From positions 1 through 64,000 of the forward strand of contig BBYL01000006.1 of the NCBI GenBank assembly GCA_001570385.1: 64,000 nucleotides of DNA, written 5' to 3'. The position numbers and the translations under genes are program-made. This document shows positions 25,840 to 34,367 of this stretch, in pieces (the first letter of the stretch is position 1; every line of letters begins with the position of its first letter). The notes beneath the pieces are model-generated. The model saw only the letters and a list, made by a program, of their open reading frames with translations. It searched no databases and was not told where the DNA came from. Source of the DNA: Microtetraspora glauca (GTDB taxonomy: Bacteria; Actinomycetota; Actinomycetes; Streptosporangiales; Streptosporangiaceae).

Positions 25840-27144
25840 TTACATTCCCCGGCTGATCTTCAACCCGAGGGAGGTGAACTGCTCGAACGGACGGTGGTAG
25901 CCGCGCTCGATGTGGTTCACGCCGCGCAGCGTGGACGTGTCCTCCGCGACCGCCGCGGCCAGCACGGCGGAGAATCCGGCGCGGATGTCGGGCAGCGTGA
26001 CGTCCGCCCCGCGCAGCTTGGAGACACCCCGTACGACCGCGGAGTGCTTGGCGTTGCTGTCGTGGTAGCGGCAGGCCGGGCCGCCCAGGCACTGGGCGAA
26101 CACCTCGATCTCGCAGCCCATCTTCTGCAGGGCCGGCACGTACACGAGCCGGTTCTCGAAGACGGTCTCGTGCAGCACGGACATGCCGTCGGCGCGGGTG
26201 AACAGCACCATGAGCGGGGTCTGCCAGTCGGTCATGAACCCGGGGTGGGTGTCGGTCTGCACCGCCGCCGCGCGCAGCCCGCCGGGCGCGGACGCGGTCA
26301 GCCACTCGTCGGTGATGTCGAACCGCGCCCCCATGCGGGCCAGGGTGGTGATCGCGGTGACCAGCCGGTCCTGCGGGCAGCCGTGCACCCGGACCTCGCC
26401 ACCGGACACCAGGCCGGCCACCAGGTAGGAGAACGCCTCGATGCGGTCGCCCGCGAGCCAGGTGGAGGCGCCGCGCAGCCGCTCGACGCCCTCGATCACG
26501 ATGCGCCGGTCGGGGCTGAGCTCGATCATCGCGCCCATCCGCTGCAGGAACAGCGCGAGCTCGACCACCTCGGGCTCCATCGCGGCGCCCTTGATCACGG
26601 TCTTGCCCTCGGCGAGCACGGCCGTCATCAGGATCGTCTCGGTGGCGCCGACGCTGGGGTAGGGCAGCGTGATCCGGTTGCCGCGCAGCCGGGTCGCCTT
26701 GGCGGTGATGCCGGTCTCGCCGACCGCGATCTCGGCGCCCATCAGCCGCAGCGCCTCGACGTGGAAGTTGACCGGCCGTCGCCCGATCGGGTCGCCGCCG
26801 ACGAGCGGGACGAACGCCTCGCCGGCCAGGTGCAGCAGCGGACCCAGCATCAGGATCGGGATCCGGTTGAGCCCGGTGTACTCTTCCGGGACGCGGGGCC
26901 GGATCTCCGCGCCGCGTTCGATCTTGATCTCTCCGGGCGTGATCTCCACGTGGATGCCCAGGGCCTCCAGCATGGCCGCCGTCAGGCCGACCTCGCCGAC
27001 CTCGGGCGCGTTGTGCAACGTGCTTGGACCGGTCCCGAGCATGGCCGCGACCATGTGCTTGGACACCGCGTTCTTGGACCCGCGCACCTCGACGTCGCCG
27101 CGTAGCGGCCCGGACGGCTCGATGTGCCACACCTCTTCGCTCAC
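25840..27144 (-). CDS. MurA-like UDP-GlcNAc enolpyruvyl transferase (Cys-to-Asp variant)
   Basis: A 434-residue EPT/RTPC-fold protein: EVRGSKNAVSKHMVAAML at the N-terminus (Lys22-Asn23 type motif), GGDPIGRRPVNFHVEAL near 110-126, TETILMTAVLAEGKT, GFMTDWQTPLMV near 305 and the terminal HIERGYHRPFEQF. MurA adds enolpyruvate to UDP-GlcNAc, the first committed step of peptidoglycan synthesis. The loop residue that is Cys in E. coli MurA is Asp here (GGDPIG), a substitution known to confer fosfomycin insensitivity in mycobacterial MurA. Sequence divergence elsewhere suggests it may be a second, non-housekeeping MurA. GTG start at 27144; probably co-transcribed with the following PBP. Confidence 0.86.
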   Translation of the reverse strand: MSEEVWHIEPSGPLRGDVEVRGSKNAVSKHMVAAMLGTGPSTLHNAPEVGEVGLTAAMLEALGIHVEITPGEIKIERGAEIRPRVPEEYTGLNRIPILMLGPLLHLAGEAFVPLVGGDPIGRRPVNFHVEALRLMGAEIAVGETGITAKATRLRGNRITLPYPSVGATETILMTAVLAEGKTVIKGAAMEPEVVELALFLQRMGAMIELSPDRRIVIEGVERLRGASTWLAGDRIEAFSYLVAGLVSGGEVRVHGCPQDRLVTAITTLARMGARFDITDEWLTASAPGGLRAAAVQTDTHPGFMTDWQTPLMVLFTRADGMSVLHETVFENRLVYVPALQKMGCEIEVFAQCLGGPACRYHDSNAKHSAVVRGVSKLRGADVTLPDIRAGFSAVLAAAVAEDTSTLRGVNHIERGYHRPFEQFTSLGLKISRGM

Positions 27145-27191
27145 GTGGCAAGAGTAACGGCGTTCTGCTCCCGGTCCGCGTAGGTAGCATC

Positions 27192-27692
27192 GTGACGGTG
27201 CGGCATCTGAGAGTCGATCTGGCCACATTGGCGGTGACGGTGCTGGTGCTGGGCGCCCTCGGCGTGGCGGCCGGGTTCACATGGTCGGCGGTGGCGCCGA
27301 CGTCCAGGTTCGCGCTGACCGACTCGGGACTCCACCTGGCCGATCCGGAGTCGCAGACGCTCATCGCCGCGGACGGCTGGTTCGCCGCGATCACCGGAGC
27401 GCTCGGCCTGGCCTCCGGCGCGGCCGCCTACTTCGTGACGCGCGGCCGCGCCCCCGTCGGCGCCGTGCTGGGGGTGACGGGAGGCGGGCTGTTCGGCGCG
27501 TACGTCGCCTACCAGGTGGGCTCGACGGTGACGGGGACCACGATCCAGGCGGCCGGGCCCGGCGGGATCAGGATCACCGACTCCCTTGGCCTGACCGCCC
27601 ACGGGGTGCTGCTGATCTGGCCGCTCCTCGCCGCAGGGATCTTCTGGGTGCTGGAGTTCATGCTGACCTATCGCGAGGTCCACCACCCCTAG
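27192..27692 (+). CDS. Four-helix membrane protein (DUF2567-like)
   Basis: A 166-residue integral membrane protein with hydrophobic stretches at about 10-30, 58-78, 85-105 and 138-158, and a periplasmic-looking loop between the first two (TSRFALTDSGLHLADPESQTLI). The layout and the Ala-Asp-Gly-Trp-Phe segment after the loop match my recollection of the actinobacterial DUF2567 family, whose function is unknown. The GTG at 27192 is used; GTG at 27198 is equally possible. It is divergent from the MurA-like gene with under 50 bases between the starts. Confidence 0.75.
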   Translation: MTVRHLRVDLATLAVTVLVLGALGVAAGFTWSAVAPTSRFALTDSGLHLADPESQTLIAADGWFAAITGALGLASGAAAYFVTRGRAPVGAVLGVTGGGLFGAYVAYQVGSTVTGTTIQAAGPGGIRITDSLGLTAHGVLLIWPLLAAGIFWVLEFMLTYREVHHP

Positions 27693-27847
27693 CGGTACGT
27701 CTACCGGTACGTCGTCCGGCTTCAGCGCATCGAGCCGCGCGGCGACCTCGGCCCGCTGCCGCGGTCTCTCCTGGCGGTGGCCGACCATGTGAGCGTGCCG
27801 GAAGCCGTCCGACGGCGGGTTGCCGGGGCGTGGCGGACGCCGTCCGA

Positions 27848-29239
27848 TCAGAGTCCGGGCCGCCGCGCGCCGTACCCCGTGGCCCGCTCGAACGCGTGGC
27901 CGAGGCGGAGCACGTCGAGGTCGGCCCACGGCCTGCCGACGATCTGCAGGCCGACGGGCAGCCCCCCGGAGGTGAACCCGCAGGGCACCGACATCGCCGG
28001 CGCGTGCAACACGCTGACCCAGTAGCAGGACCGCATCCACGCGAGGTAGTCCGGCATCGGCCGCCCGTTGATCTCCGTGACGTACGGGTCGTCCGCCGGG
28101 AACGGCGGCACCTGGCTGACCGGAGCGATCAGGAAGTCGTAGTCGTCGAAGAAGGCGTTCATCCGGTGGAACAACCCGGTGCGCAGCCGCTCGGCGCGGG
28201 CGAGATCGTCGCCGGTGACCTTGCGGCCCTCCTCGACGTTCCACGCCACGTTGGGACCCACCCCGGGCAGGTCGCCGTAGCTGAGCGCGTAGTACCACGC
28301 CCGCAGGATCCGGAAGGCGTCCTCGGCGTCGGACAGGTCGAGGTCGACCAACTCGACCCGGGCTCCCATCTCGGACAGCGTCCCGGCGGCCTCCGCGGTC
28401 GACCGGGCGGTCTCGGCGTCCACAGGAAGGCCCCCGAGGTCGGGGCTGTAGGCGATCCTGGCCCGGGTGACGTCCAGGTCCAGCCCGGTGCCGAACCTGT
28501 CGCCGTCCTCTCGCACCGCGTACGGGGAGGAGGGGTCGAAGCCGGAGATGGCCCGCATGAACAGGGCCAGGTCGGCGACCGTCCTGGCCAGCGGCCCGGG
28601 AACGCTCAACGTGAACCAGGCGGCGTGCGCCGACCTGGCCGGAACCCGGCCGGGGGTCGGCCGCAGCCCGGCCACGTTGCAGAAGGAGGCGGGGTTGCGC
28701 AGCGACCCGCCCATGTCGGATCCGTCGGCGAGTGGCACCATGCCGGACGCCAGGGCGGCGGTGGCGCCGCCGCTGCTGCCGCCCGCGCTCCTGGACAGGT
28801 CGTACGGGTTGCGGGTGACGCCGAACACCTCGTTGACCGTGTGCGACCCGGTGCCGAACTCGGGCGTGTTCGTCTTGCCGATCATGACGCCGCCGGCCGC
28901 CCGGACCCTTTTGACCAGGATGTCGTCCGTGTCGGGAACGTGGTCGGCGAACACGCGGGAGCCGTAGGTGGTCCGGACACCGGCGGTGTCGGCCAGGTCC
29001 TTGTGCGCGACCGGCAGCCCGTGCAGCGGGCCGAGGACCTCGCCCCTGGCCAGCGCCTCGTCGGCCCGCCGCGCCTGGTCGAGCGCCCGCTCGGGGGTCA
29101 GGGTGACGATCGCGTTGACCCGGCCGTCGACCTCCTCGATGCGGCGCAGGTGCGCCTCGGCCAGCTCGACCGCGCTGATCTGCTTCGCCAGGAGTAGTTC
29201 CGACATCTCGGTCGCGGTCAGGTAGTGCAGATCGGTCAT
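27848..29239 (-). CDS. Amidase signature family amidohydrolase
   Basis: A 463-residue enzyme with the complete Ser-Ser-Lys triad of the family: Lys in PVAHKDLADT near 75, Ser in SAGGSSGGATAAL near 150, and the nucleophile Ser in GSDMGGSLRNPASF near 172. Family members hydrolyse amides or act as GatA in tRNA-dependent amidation; the absence of gatB/gatC neighbours and the sequence C-terminus (SVPCGFTSGGLPVGLQIVG) favour a free-standing amidase of unknown substrate. The ATG at 29239 is chosen since residues upstream are not family-like. It is convergent with the preceding membrane-protein gene. Confidence 0.88.
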   Translation of the reverse strand: MTDLHYLTATEMSELLLAKQISAVELAEAHLRRIEEVDGRVNAIVTLTPERALDQARRADEALARGEVLGPLHGLPVAHKDLADTAGVRTTYGSRVFADHVPDTDDILVKRVRAAGGVMIGKTNTPEFGTGSHTVNEVFGVTRNPYDLSRSAGGSSGGATAALASGMVPLADGSDMGGSLRNPASFCNVAGLRPTPGRVPARSAHAAWFTLSVPGPLARTVADLALFMRAISGFDPSSPYAVREDGDRFGTGLDLDVTRARIAYSPDLGGLPVDAETARSTAEAAGTLSEMGARVELVDLDLSDAEDAFRILRAWYYALSYGDLPGVGPNVAWNVEEGRKVTGDDLARAERLRTGLFHRMNAFFDDYDFLIAPVSQVPPFPADDPYVTEINGRPMPDYLAWMRSCYWVSVLHAPAMSVPCGFTSGGLPVGLQIVGRPWADLDVLRLGHAFERATGYGARRPGL

Positions 29240-29330
29240 CGGTGCGGCCCCCAAGGACGGTCGTACGGCTGGCCCTCCGAGTCTCGCGGAGCCGTCGCCG
29301 GACCGCGATGGCAAGGTTCGCCGAGGCGGA

Positions 29331-29831
29331 TCAGCCGGTTTTGCCGATCGGGGCGGTGACGGCCCGGGTCAGCTCGATCAGGTTCGCCGGCGCCGTCTCG
29401 ATCTGCAGGCCGCGCCGTCCGGCGGAGAAGTAGATCGTCTCGAACCCGAGCGCCGACTCGTCGACCACGGTGGGCAGCTTCTTGCGCTGGCCGAGCGGGC
29501 TGATCCCGCCGACGACGTATCCGGTGACCCGCTCCACCTTGGCCGCGTCCGCCATCGCGGCCCGCTTGCCCTTGAGCGCGGCGGCGAACGCCTTGAGGTC
29601 CAGCTTGCCGGAGACCGGGACGACGGCCACGGCGAGGCCGCCCTCGGTCTCGGCGACCAGCGTCTTGAAGATCCGCTCGTACGGCAGGCCGAGCGCGTCC
29701 GCCGCCTCCTCGCCGTACGCCTGGGAGCCCGCGTCGTGGTCATACGGGTGGAGGGTGAAGTCCACCTCGGCCTTGGCCAGTGCCATGGTCGCCGGGGTGC
29801 CCTGCCCGCCCTTGCCCTTGGTCTTGCTCAC
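29331..29831 (-). CDS. ybaK: YbaK/EbsC family Cys-tRNA(Pro) deacylase
   Basis: A 166-residue single-domain trans-editing protein. Visible motifs are HPYDHDAGSQAYGEEAADALG near 28-48, FKTLVAETEGGLAVAVVPVSGKLDLKAFAAALKGKRA, and GYVVGGISPLGQRKKLPTVVDESA near 110-133. The catalytic Lys lies in FKTLV, as in YbaK. These enzymes clear Cys from mischarged tRNA-Pro. The GTG at 29831 gives the usual length; a frame continues upstream without family similarity. It lies 91 bases upstream of the amidase gene on the same strand. Confidence 0.9.
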   Translation of the reverse strand: MSKTKGKGGQGTPATMALAKAEVDFTLHPYDHDAGSQAYGEEAADALGLPYERIFKTLVAETEGGLAVAVVPVSGKLDLKAFAAALKGKRAAMADAAKVERVTGYVVGGISPLGQRKKLPTVVDESALGFETIYFSAGRRGLQIETAPANLIELTRAVTAPIGKTG

Positions 29832-30055
29832 CTCTCGAAGGGTAGGGCATCCCGTTCCGGCGGCTCCAATCAATAGACGTCCTGTCCGGAAACAGCCTCG
29901 ACGTCCCCGGGTGTCCCGGCGGCGAGCTCCAGGCGCTCGGCCCCCAGCCGGAGCGGCGGCGCGAGGCGTCGCCGACGGCGAGCAAGTCATCGGATCTCCG
30001 GTTCACCGGACCTCCAATTGACCTCAAGTGCGCTGGAGATTCTAAGGTCCGTGCC

Positions 30056-31447
30056 ATGACTTTGCTTGATGATGGCACCAGGGTCGGGACCTGGCGTGAA
30101 CTGCTCGGACCCGGGCACATCGGGACGTCCGTCGTCCTCGCCGGCGGGGTCGCCCTCTATGCGATCAACGTTTATGTGACCACCAGCCTGCTGCCGACCG
30201 CGGTGCGCGACATCGGCGGGGAACGCTTTTATGCCTGGAACGCGACGGTCTTCCTGATCGCCTCGGTCATCTCCTCGATGCTCGTCAGCAGGATTCTGGC
30301 GTCGCGCGGGGCCGTCGGGGCGTACCTGACCGGTTTCGGCGCCTTCACACTCGGCACCGTGATCTGCGCCGCGAGCCCGGTGATGGAGCTCCTGCTCGCG
30401 GGGCGCGCGATCCAGGGCCTCGGTGGCGGGCTCCTCGCCGGGCTGGGTTTCGCCGTCATGCGCTCCGCCCTGCCCCCGCACCTGTGGACCAGGGGCGCGG
30501 CCCTCGTGTCGGCGATGTGGGGGATCGGGGCCTTCGTCGGGCCCGCGCTCGGCGGGCTCTTCGCCCAGATCGGCGCGTGGCGGCTGGCGTTCGGGACGCT
30601 CGCGGCCCTGGCCGTGGCGATCGCCTTCATCGTGCCCAGGGCACTGCCGCGCGGCGAGCGCGGCGTCGCCGCCGGCCCGATTCCCGGGATGTCGCTCGCC
30701 CTGCTCACCGGGGCGGCGGCGCTGATCAGCCTGGCCGGCGTCCTGCCGCGCGGAGCGCTCACCGCGCTCGCCGTCGCGGGCTCGCTCGCCCTGGTCGCGC
30801 TGTTCCTCCTTCACGAGCGCCGCGCCGAGGTCCGGGTGCTGCCCGCCCTGACGTTCTCGGGCGGCTCGTCGCTGAAGTGGATCTATCTGACGATCGTCGT
30901 CCTCGCGATCGGCTCCACCGCCGAGACCTTCATTCCCCTGTTCGGGCAGCGGCTCGGCGGCCTGGCGCCGGTGGCGGCCGGGTTCCTCGGCGCCGCGCTG
31001 TCGCTCGGCTGGTCCACGGCCCAGTTCCTCAGCGCCAACGCCGTCCGCCCGGCGGCGATCCGGCGGATCCGTGTCGCCGGCCCCGCCGTCCTCGCCACCG
31101 GCCTGGCGCTCACCGGGCTCCTGCAGGCGGAGAACGCCGGCGGGCCGACCATGATCCTGTGGATCGTGACGTACATGATCGCCGGGGCCGGGATCGGCAT
31201 GGCGTTCCCGCACCTGGCGACCGCGGTGATGGGCAGTACGGACGACCCGGAGGAGGCGGGCCGGGCGACCACGGCGATCAACACCGTGCAGCTCATCGCC
31301 AGCGCCTTCGGCTCCGCTCTCGCCGGGGTGCTGGTCAACCTCGGCGAGCCGTCCACCCTCCGCTCGGCGCACTACCTGCTGTTCGGCTTCGCTCTGATCG
31401 CGCTGCTCGGCTGCCTGACCACCCGTGCCTCCCGGTCCCGGGCGTGA
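30056..31447 (+). CDS. MFS transporter, multidrug-type
   Basis: A 463-residue membrane protein with about 12-14 hydrophobic segments. The start LLGPGHIGTSVVLAGGVALYAINVYVTT is followed by LPTAVRDIGG (the substrate-facing helix 1-2 region of drug:proton antiporters) and GRAIQGLGGGLLAGLGFAVM, the motif-C-like antiporter signature. It most resembles the DHA2-type efflux group; the substrate is unknown. A roughly 205-base upstream region separates it from the divergent ybaK. The ATG at 30056 follows a weak site. Confidence 0.85.
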   Translation: MTLLDDGTRVGTWRELLGPGHIGTSVVLAGGVALYAINVYVTTSLLPTAVRDIGGERFYAWNATVFLIASVISSMLVSRILASRGAVGAYLTGFGAFTLGTVICAASPVMELLLAGRAIQGLGGGLLAGLGFAVMRSALPPHLWTRGAALVSAMWGIGAFVGPALGGLFAQIGAWRLAFGTLAALAVAIAFIVPRALPRGERGVAAGPIPGMSLALLTGAAALISLAGVLPRGALTALAVAGSLALVALFLLHERRAEVRVLPALTFSGGSSLKWIYLTIVVLAIGSTAETFIPLFGQRLGGLAPVAAGFLGAALSLGWSTAQFLSANAVRPAAIRRIRVAGPAVLATGLALTGLLQAENAGGPTMILWIVTYMIAGAGIGMAFPHLATAVMGSTDDPEEAGRATTAINTVQLIASAFGSALAGVLVNLGEPSTLRSAHYLLFGFALIALLGCLTTRASRSRA

Positions 31448-31489
31448 CCGGAAATCAGCTTGGGCCCCAGGGCCCGTGGATAGCCTCCC

Positions 31490-31706
31490 GTGATGAATAT
31501 TGAGATCGTCTCTCTTGAGCAGCGGCCCCGAGTTCGGCGACCGCCTGTGGGACATGCCCAACGACTGGCCGGAGTTCGTCCAGCACGACCCGATCAGCTG
31601 GACGCACCGGGCGTGGACCGGCCTGGCGTTCGACGTCGACGGCTGGGTGGAGGTGCCGGGGGCGAGCCCGGCACGCCTCCGGCCGCTCAGGCCAGCGCGA
31701 TGGTGA
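31490..31706 (+). pseudogene. Broken GNAT acetyltransferase remnant
   Basis: Translation from ATG 31490 gives MNIEIVSLEQRP and then leaves frame, whereas the next frame continues PEFGDRLWDMPNDWPEFVQHDP, a sequence typical of the N-terminus of actinobacterial GNAT-family N-acetyltransferases. Removing one C from the CCCC at about 31524-31528 would join the two. After HDPISW only a short piece resembling the internal FDVDGWVEVP segment remains, and the frame ends at 31706, inside the 3' end of the convergent oxidoreductase gene. The gene therefore shows a frameshift, an internal deletion and loss of the catalytic C-terminal half. Confidence 0.6.
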
Positions 31707-32955
31707 TGGGGCCGCCGTGCGGGTCGGCGCCGGAGAGCATCGAGGACGGCACCCGGAAGACCCGGCCGGGGGAGACCGGCCAGGGGAGTGTCCGGCGGGC
31801 GATCCGCCGTCCGTCCTGGGTCACCTCGACCCGGGCGACGAGCCGCGGCTCCGCCGACCAGAGCAGGATCCGCTCGCGCGGCGGCGTGCCCGCACCCGGA
31901 CGGATCAGGCCGGGGGACACCCAGGTGAACGGTGCCTCGGCCCGCAGCGGGATGCCCGGCCCGTACGGCAGGGCGCCCGCGAGGTAGTCCCGGACGTGCC
32001 GGGCCACGTGCCGGCCGTCGAGCGCCGCGATGTCGGCGGTGTCCACCGGGTGGATCAGGTTGCCCACGGCGAAGACGCCGGGACGGCTGGTGCGCAGGGC
32101 GTTGTCGACCAGCGGCCCCTTGCTCCCGGGATCCATGTCCAGACCGGCCGCGCGGGCCAGTTCGTGGTCGGGGATCCAGTCACCGGTGAAGATCACTGTG
32201 TCGCACGGCACCGTGCGGCGCGTTCCCGTCGCCAGGTCCTCGACCTCGACCGCCTCGACCGCGTGATGCCCGATGATCCGTACGACCCGGGTCCGGGTCG
32301 CCACCGGCACCCGCAGCACGGCCCGTCCGGGCACGCTGAACGCGGCGTAGGACTCGGCGTGCGGCTGCTCCGTCGTCATCAGCACGGTGCGGCACCCGGC
32401 CTCGCGCAGGGTCAGCGCCGCCGACCAGCTCACCAGCTCCGCGCCGACGATCACCGCCCGCGTGCCGACCTCGCGATGGTGGAGGTGGACCAGGTTCTGC
32501 AACTGGCCGGTGTTCATCACACCGGGCGGCCGGTCGCCCGGCACCAGCCGGGCCGTCCTGGGCCGCTCCCTGGCCCCGGTCGCCAGCACGACGGCGCGGG
32601 CGTCGACACGGACCCGGCCCTCGGGCGTGGTGACGTCCAGGGCGCGCTCGCCGCTCCAGCCGGTGACCATCGCCGACGTCCGGACGCGGGCGCCCGCCTC
32701 CAGCGCGCGCTCGACGAGCAGCCGCGCGTACGCCGGACCGGTCATGACCCTGTGCAGGTCGCGCACGCCGTACCCGGTGTGGTCGCTGTGCCGGGGGATG
32801 CCCCCGGCCTGCCGCTCCCGGTCGAGCACCAGCACATCCAGCCCTCCGGCCGCGAGCTCCCGTGCCGCGGTCAGGCCGGACGGCCCGCCGCCGATGACGG
32901 CGACGTCCGGTGTCTCCAGGAGGACGTTCTCTGTCATGCTCCCCGTGCCGCTCAC
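31687..32955 (-). CDS. NAD(P)/FAD-dependent oxidoreductase, GlpB-like partner
   Basis: A 422-residue flavoprotein: FAD-binding PDVAVIGGGPSGLTAARELAA near 15, ARAVVLATGARERPRTARLVPG, a second dinucleotide segment GTRAVIVGAELVSWSAALTLREAG near 160, and GVFAVGNLIHPVDTADIAALDG near 300. The last ~80 residues form a beta-rich extension. Such proteins are found next to GlpA-type dehydrogenases and are thought to pass electrons from them. The GTG at 32955 overlaps the upstream TGA (GTGA) and follows GGGGGAG; ATG 32937 is an alternative. It is the last gene of the DeoR-permease-kinase-dehydrogenase operon. Confidence 0.87.
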   Translation of the reverse strand: MSGTGSMTENVLLETPDVAVIGGGPSGLTAARELAAGGLDVLVLDRERQAGGIPRHSDHTGYGVRDLHRVMTGPAYARLLVERALEAGARVRTSAMVTGWSGERALDVTTPEGRVRVDARAVVLATGARERPRTARLVPGDRPPGVMNTGQLQNLVHLHHREVGTRAVIVGAELVSWSAALTLREAGCRTVLMTTEQPHAESYAAFSVPGRAVLRVPVATRTRVVRIIGHHAVEAVEVEDLATGTRRTVPCDTVIFTGDWIPDHELARAAGLDMDPGSKGPLVDNALRTSRPGVFAVGNLIHPVDTADIAALDGRHVARHVRDYLAGALPYGPGIPLRAEAPFTWVSPGLIRPGAGTPPRERILLWSAEPRLVARVEVTQDGRRIARRTLPWPVSPGRVFRVPSSMLSGADPHGGPITIALA

Positions 32956-34367
32956 TGTGACTCCCCCGCGCGCAGGCGCTTTTCGACCTCGGCCCCGCAG
33001 AAGAAGCCCTGGCAGCGGCCCATCAGCGCCCGCGTACGGCGGCGCAGCCCGTCGACGTCGGCGGGCGGGATGGGCGAGGCGAGCGCGTCCCTGATCTCCC
33101 CCTCGGTGACCCGCTCGCAGAAGCACACGGCCGTGCCGTACGCCGGGTCCTCGGCGATGAGGTCCGCGCGCTGGTAGGGCCGAGGGAACGCCTCGCCGAT
33201 GTTGGGCATGCGCGGCGGGTCCGGCAGTGTGGCCTTCGCGTCGAGCCGCAGCCCGGCATCGCCGAGCAGGCCGAGCGTGTGCTCGGCCAGGGCCATGGCC
33301 GACGTCAGCCCGGTGGAGCGGATGCCGCCGAGCACGAGGTAACGCTGCCCGGCGTCCAGGTGCACCTGGTAGTCGCCGTGCTCCGTGGCCGCCCGCAGGC
33401 CCGCGTAGGAGGCGGTGACCTCCTCGTCCAGCAGGGCGGGCATGAGCTTCCTGCCCTTCTCCAGCAGGAAGTCGAAGCCGTGCTCCGAGGTGGAGGTGTC
33501 CGTCCGGTCGTCCCGGTCCTCGGCGGTCGGGCCGAGCATGACGTTGCCGTAGATCGTCGGGCTGACCAGCACGCCCTTGCCCCGTGAGCTGGGCACCGGC
33601 AGCACGATCCGGTTCACCATCGGCCGCGCCTGCTTGTCGAACACGAACAGCTCGCCCCGGCGCGGGGTGACCGTGAACCGGCGGTGCCCGAAGAGACCGT
33701 CGATCACGTCGGATCCGAGCCCGGCGGCGTTGACCACCCAGCCCGCGCGCAGCGTCCCGCGGCCGGTGCGCAGCACCGTGTCGCCGTCCCCGCCGCTCTC
33801 CACGCCTTCGACCCTGGTGTTGAGCAGCACGTACGCGCCGCGGGACAGGGCCTCCGTGGCGAACGCCAGCGTGGTGGTCCACGGGCAGATGATCGACTCG
33901 TCCGGCACGGTCAGGCCGCCGAGCGCGCCCGGCGCCAGCGCCGGGACCTGCCGGTAGACCTCCTCCGCGCCGATGATCTCGCACCGCTCGTAGCCGTTCT
34001 TGACCGCCTTGGCGGCCAGTCCGGGAAGCGCGGCCAGTTCCTCGTCGGTCCAGGCGACCAGCACCGCCCCCGTCCGCTCGACCGGGATGCCGGTGGCGCC
34101 GGCGTATTCGGCCAGCAGCTCACAGCCCCGCCGTACCAGCCGGGATTCCAGCGTTCCGGGCGTCGCGTCGAACCCCGTGTGCAGGATCGCGGTGTTGGCC
34201 TTGCTCGTGCCGTCGCCGACGTCGCAGCGCGCCTCGACCAGCGCGACCGACAGCTCGTGCCCGGCCAGCGCGCGGGCCACGGCGGCACCGACGACCCCGC
34301 CGCCGATCACCGCCACGTCGACTCTCTCGACCGGCAGCGGGCCGTACCTCATCTGCCGTGCGTTCAT
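32952..34367 (-). CDS. FAD-dependent glycerol-3-phosphate dehydrogenase-like protein (GlpA type) with BFD domain
   Basis: A 471-residue DAO-fold flavoprotein: VDVAVIGGGVVGAAVARALAG at the N-terminus, DGTSKANTAILHTGFDA near 52-68, then TVPDESIICPWTTT and GWVVNAAGLGSD. The last ~60 residues form a BFD-type [2Fe-2S] domain with CFCERV and GRCQGFFCG cysteines (C-x-C ... C-x4-C). This is the architecture of anaerobic GlpA, which oxidises sn-glycerol-3-phosphate to dihydroxyacetone phosphate; related enzymes use other hydroxy acids or phosphorylated polyols. It is tightly coupled to the kinase gene upstream and the oxidoreductase downstream (4-base overlaps). Confidence 0.88.
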   Translation of the reverse strand: MNARQMRYGPLPVERVDVAVIGGGVVGAAVARALAGHELSVALVEARCDVGDGTSKANTAILHTGFDATPGTLESRLVRRGCELLAEYAGATGIPVERTGAVLVAWTDEELAALPGLAAKAVKNGYERCEIIGAEEVYRQVPALAPGALGGLTVPDESIICPWTTTLAFATEALSRGAYVLLNTRVEGVESGGDGDTVLRTGRGTLRAGWVVNAAGLGSDVIDGLFGHRRFTVTPRRGELFVFDKQARPMVNRIVLPVPSSRGKGVLVSPTIYGNVMLGPTAEDRDDRTDTSTSEHGFDFLLEKGRKLMPALLDEEVTASYAGLRAATEHGDYQVHLDAGQRYLVLGGIRSTGLTSAMALAEHTLGLLGDAGLRLDAKATLPDPPRMPNIGEAFPRPYQRADLIAEDPAYGTAVCFCERVTEGEIRDALASPIPPADVDGLRRRTRALMGRCQGFFCGAEVEKRLRAGESQ

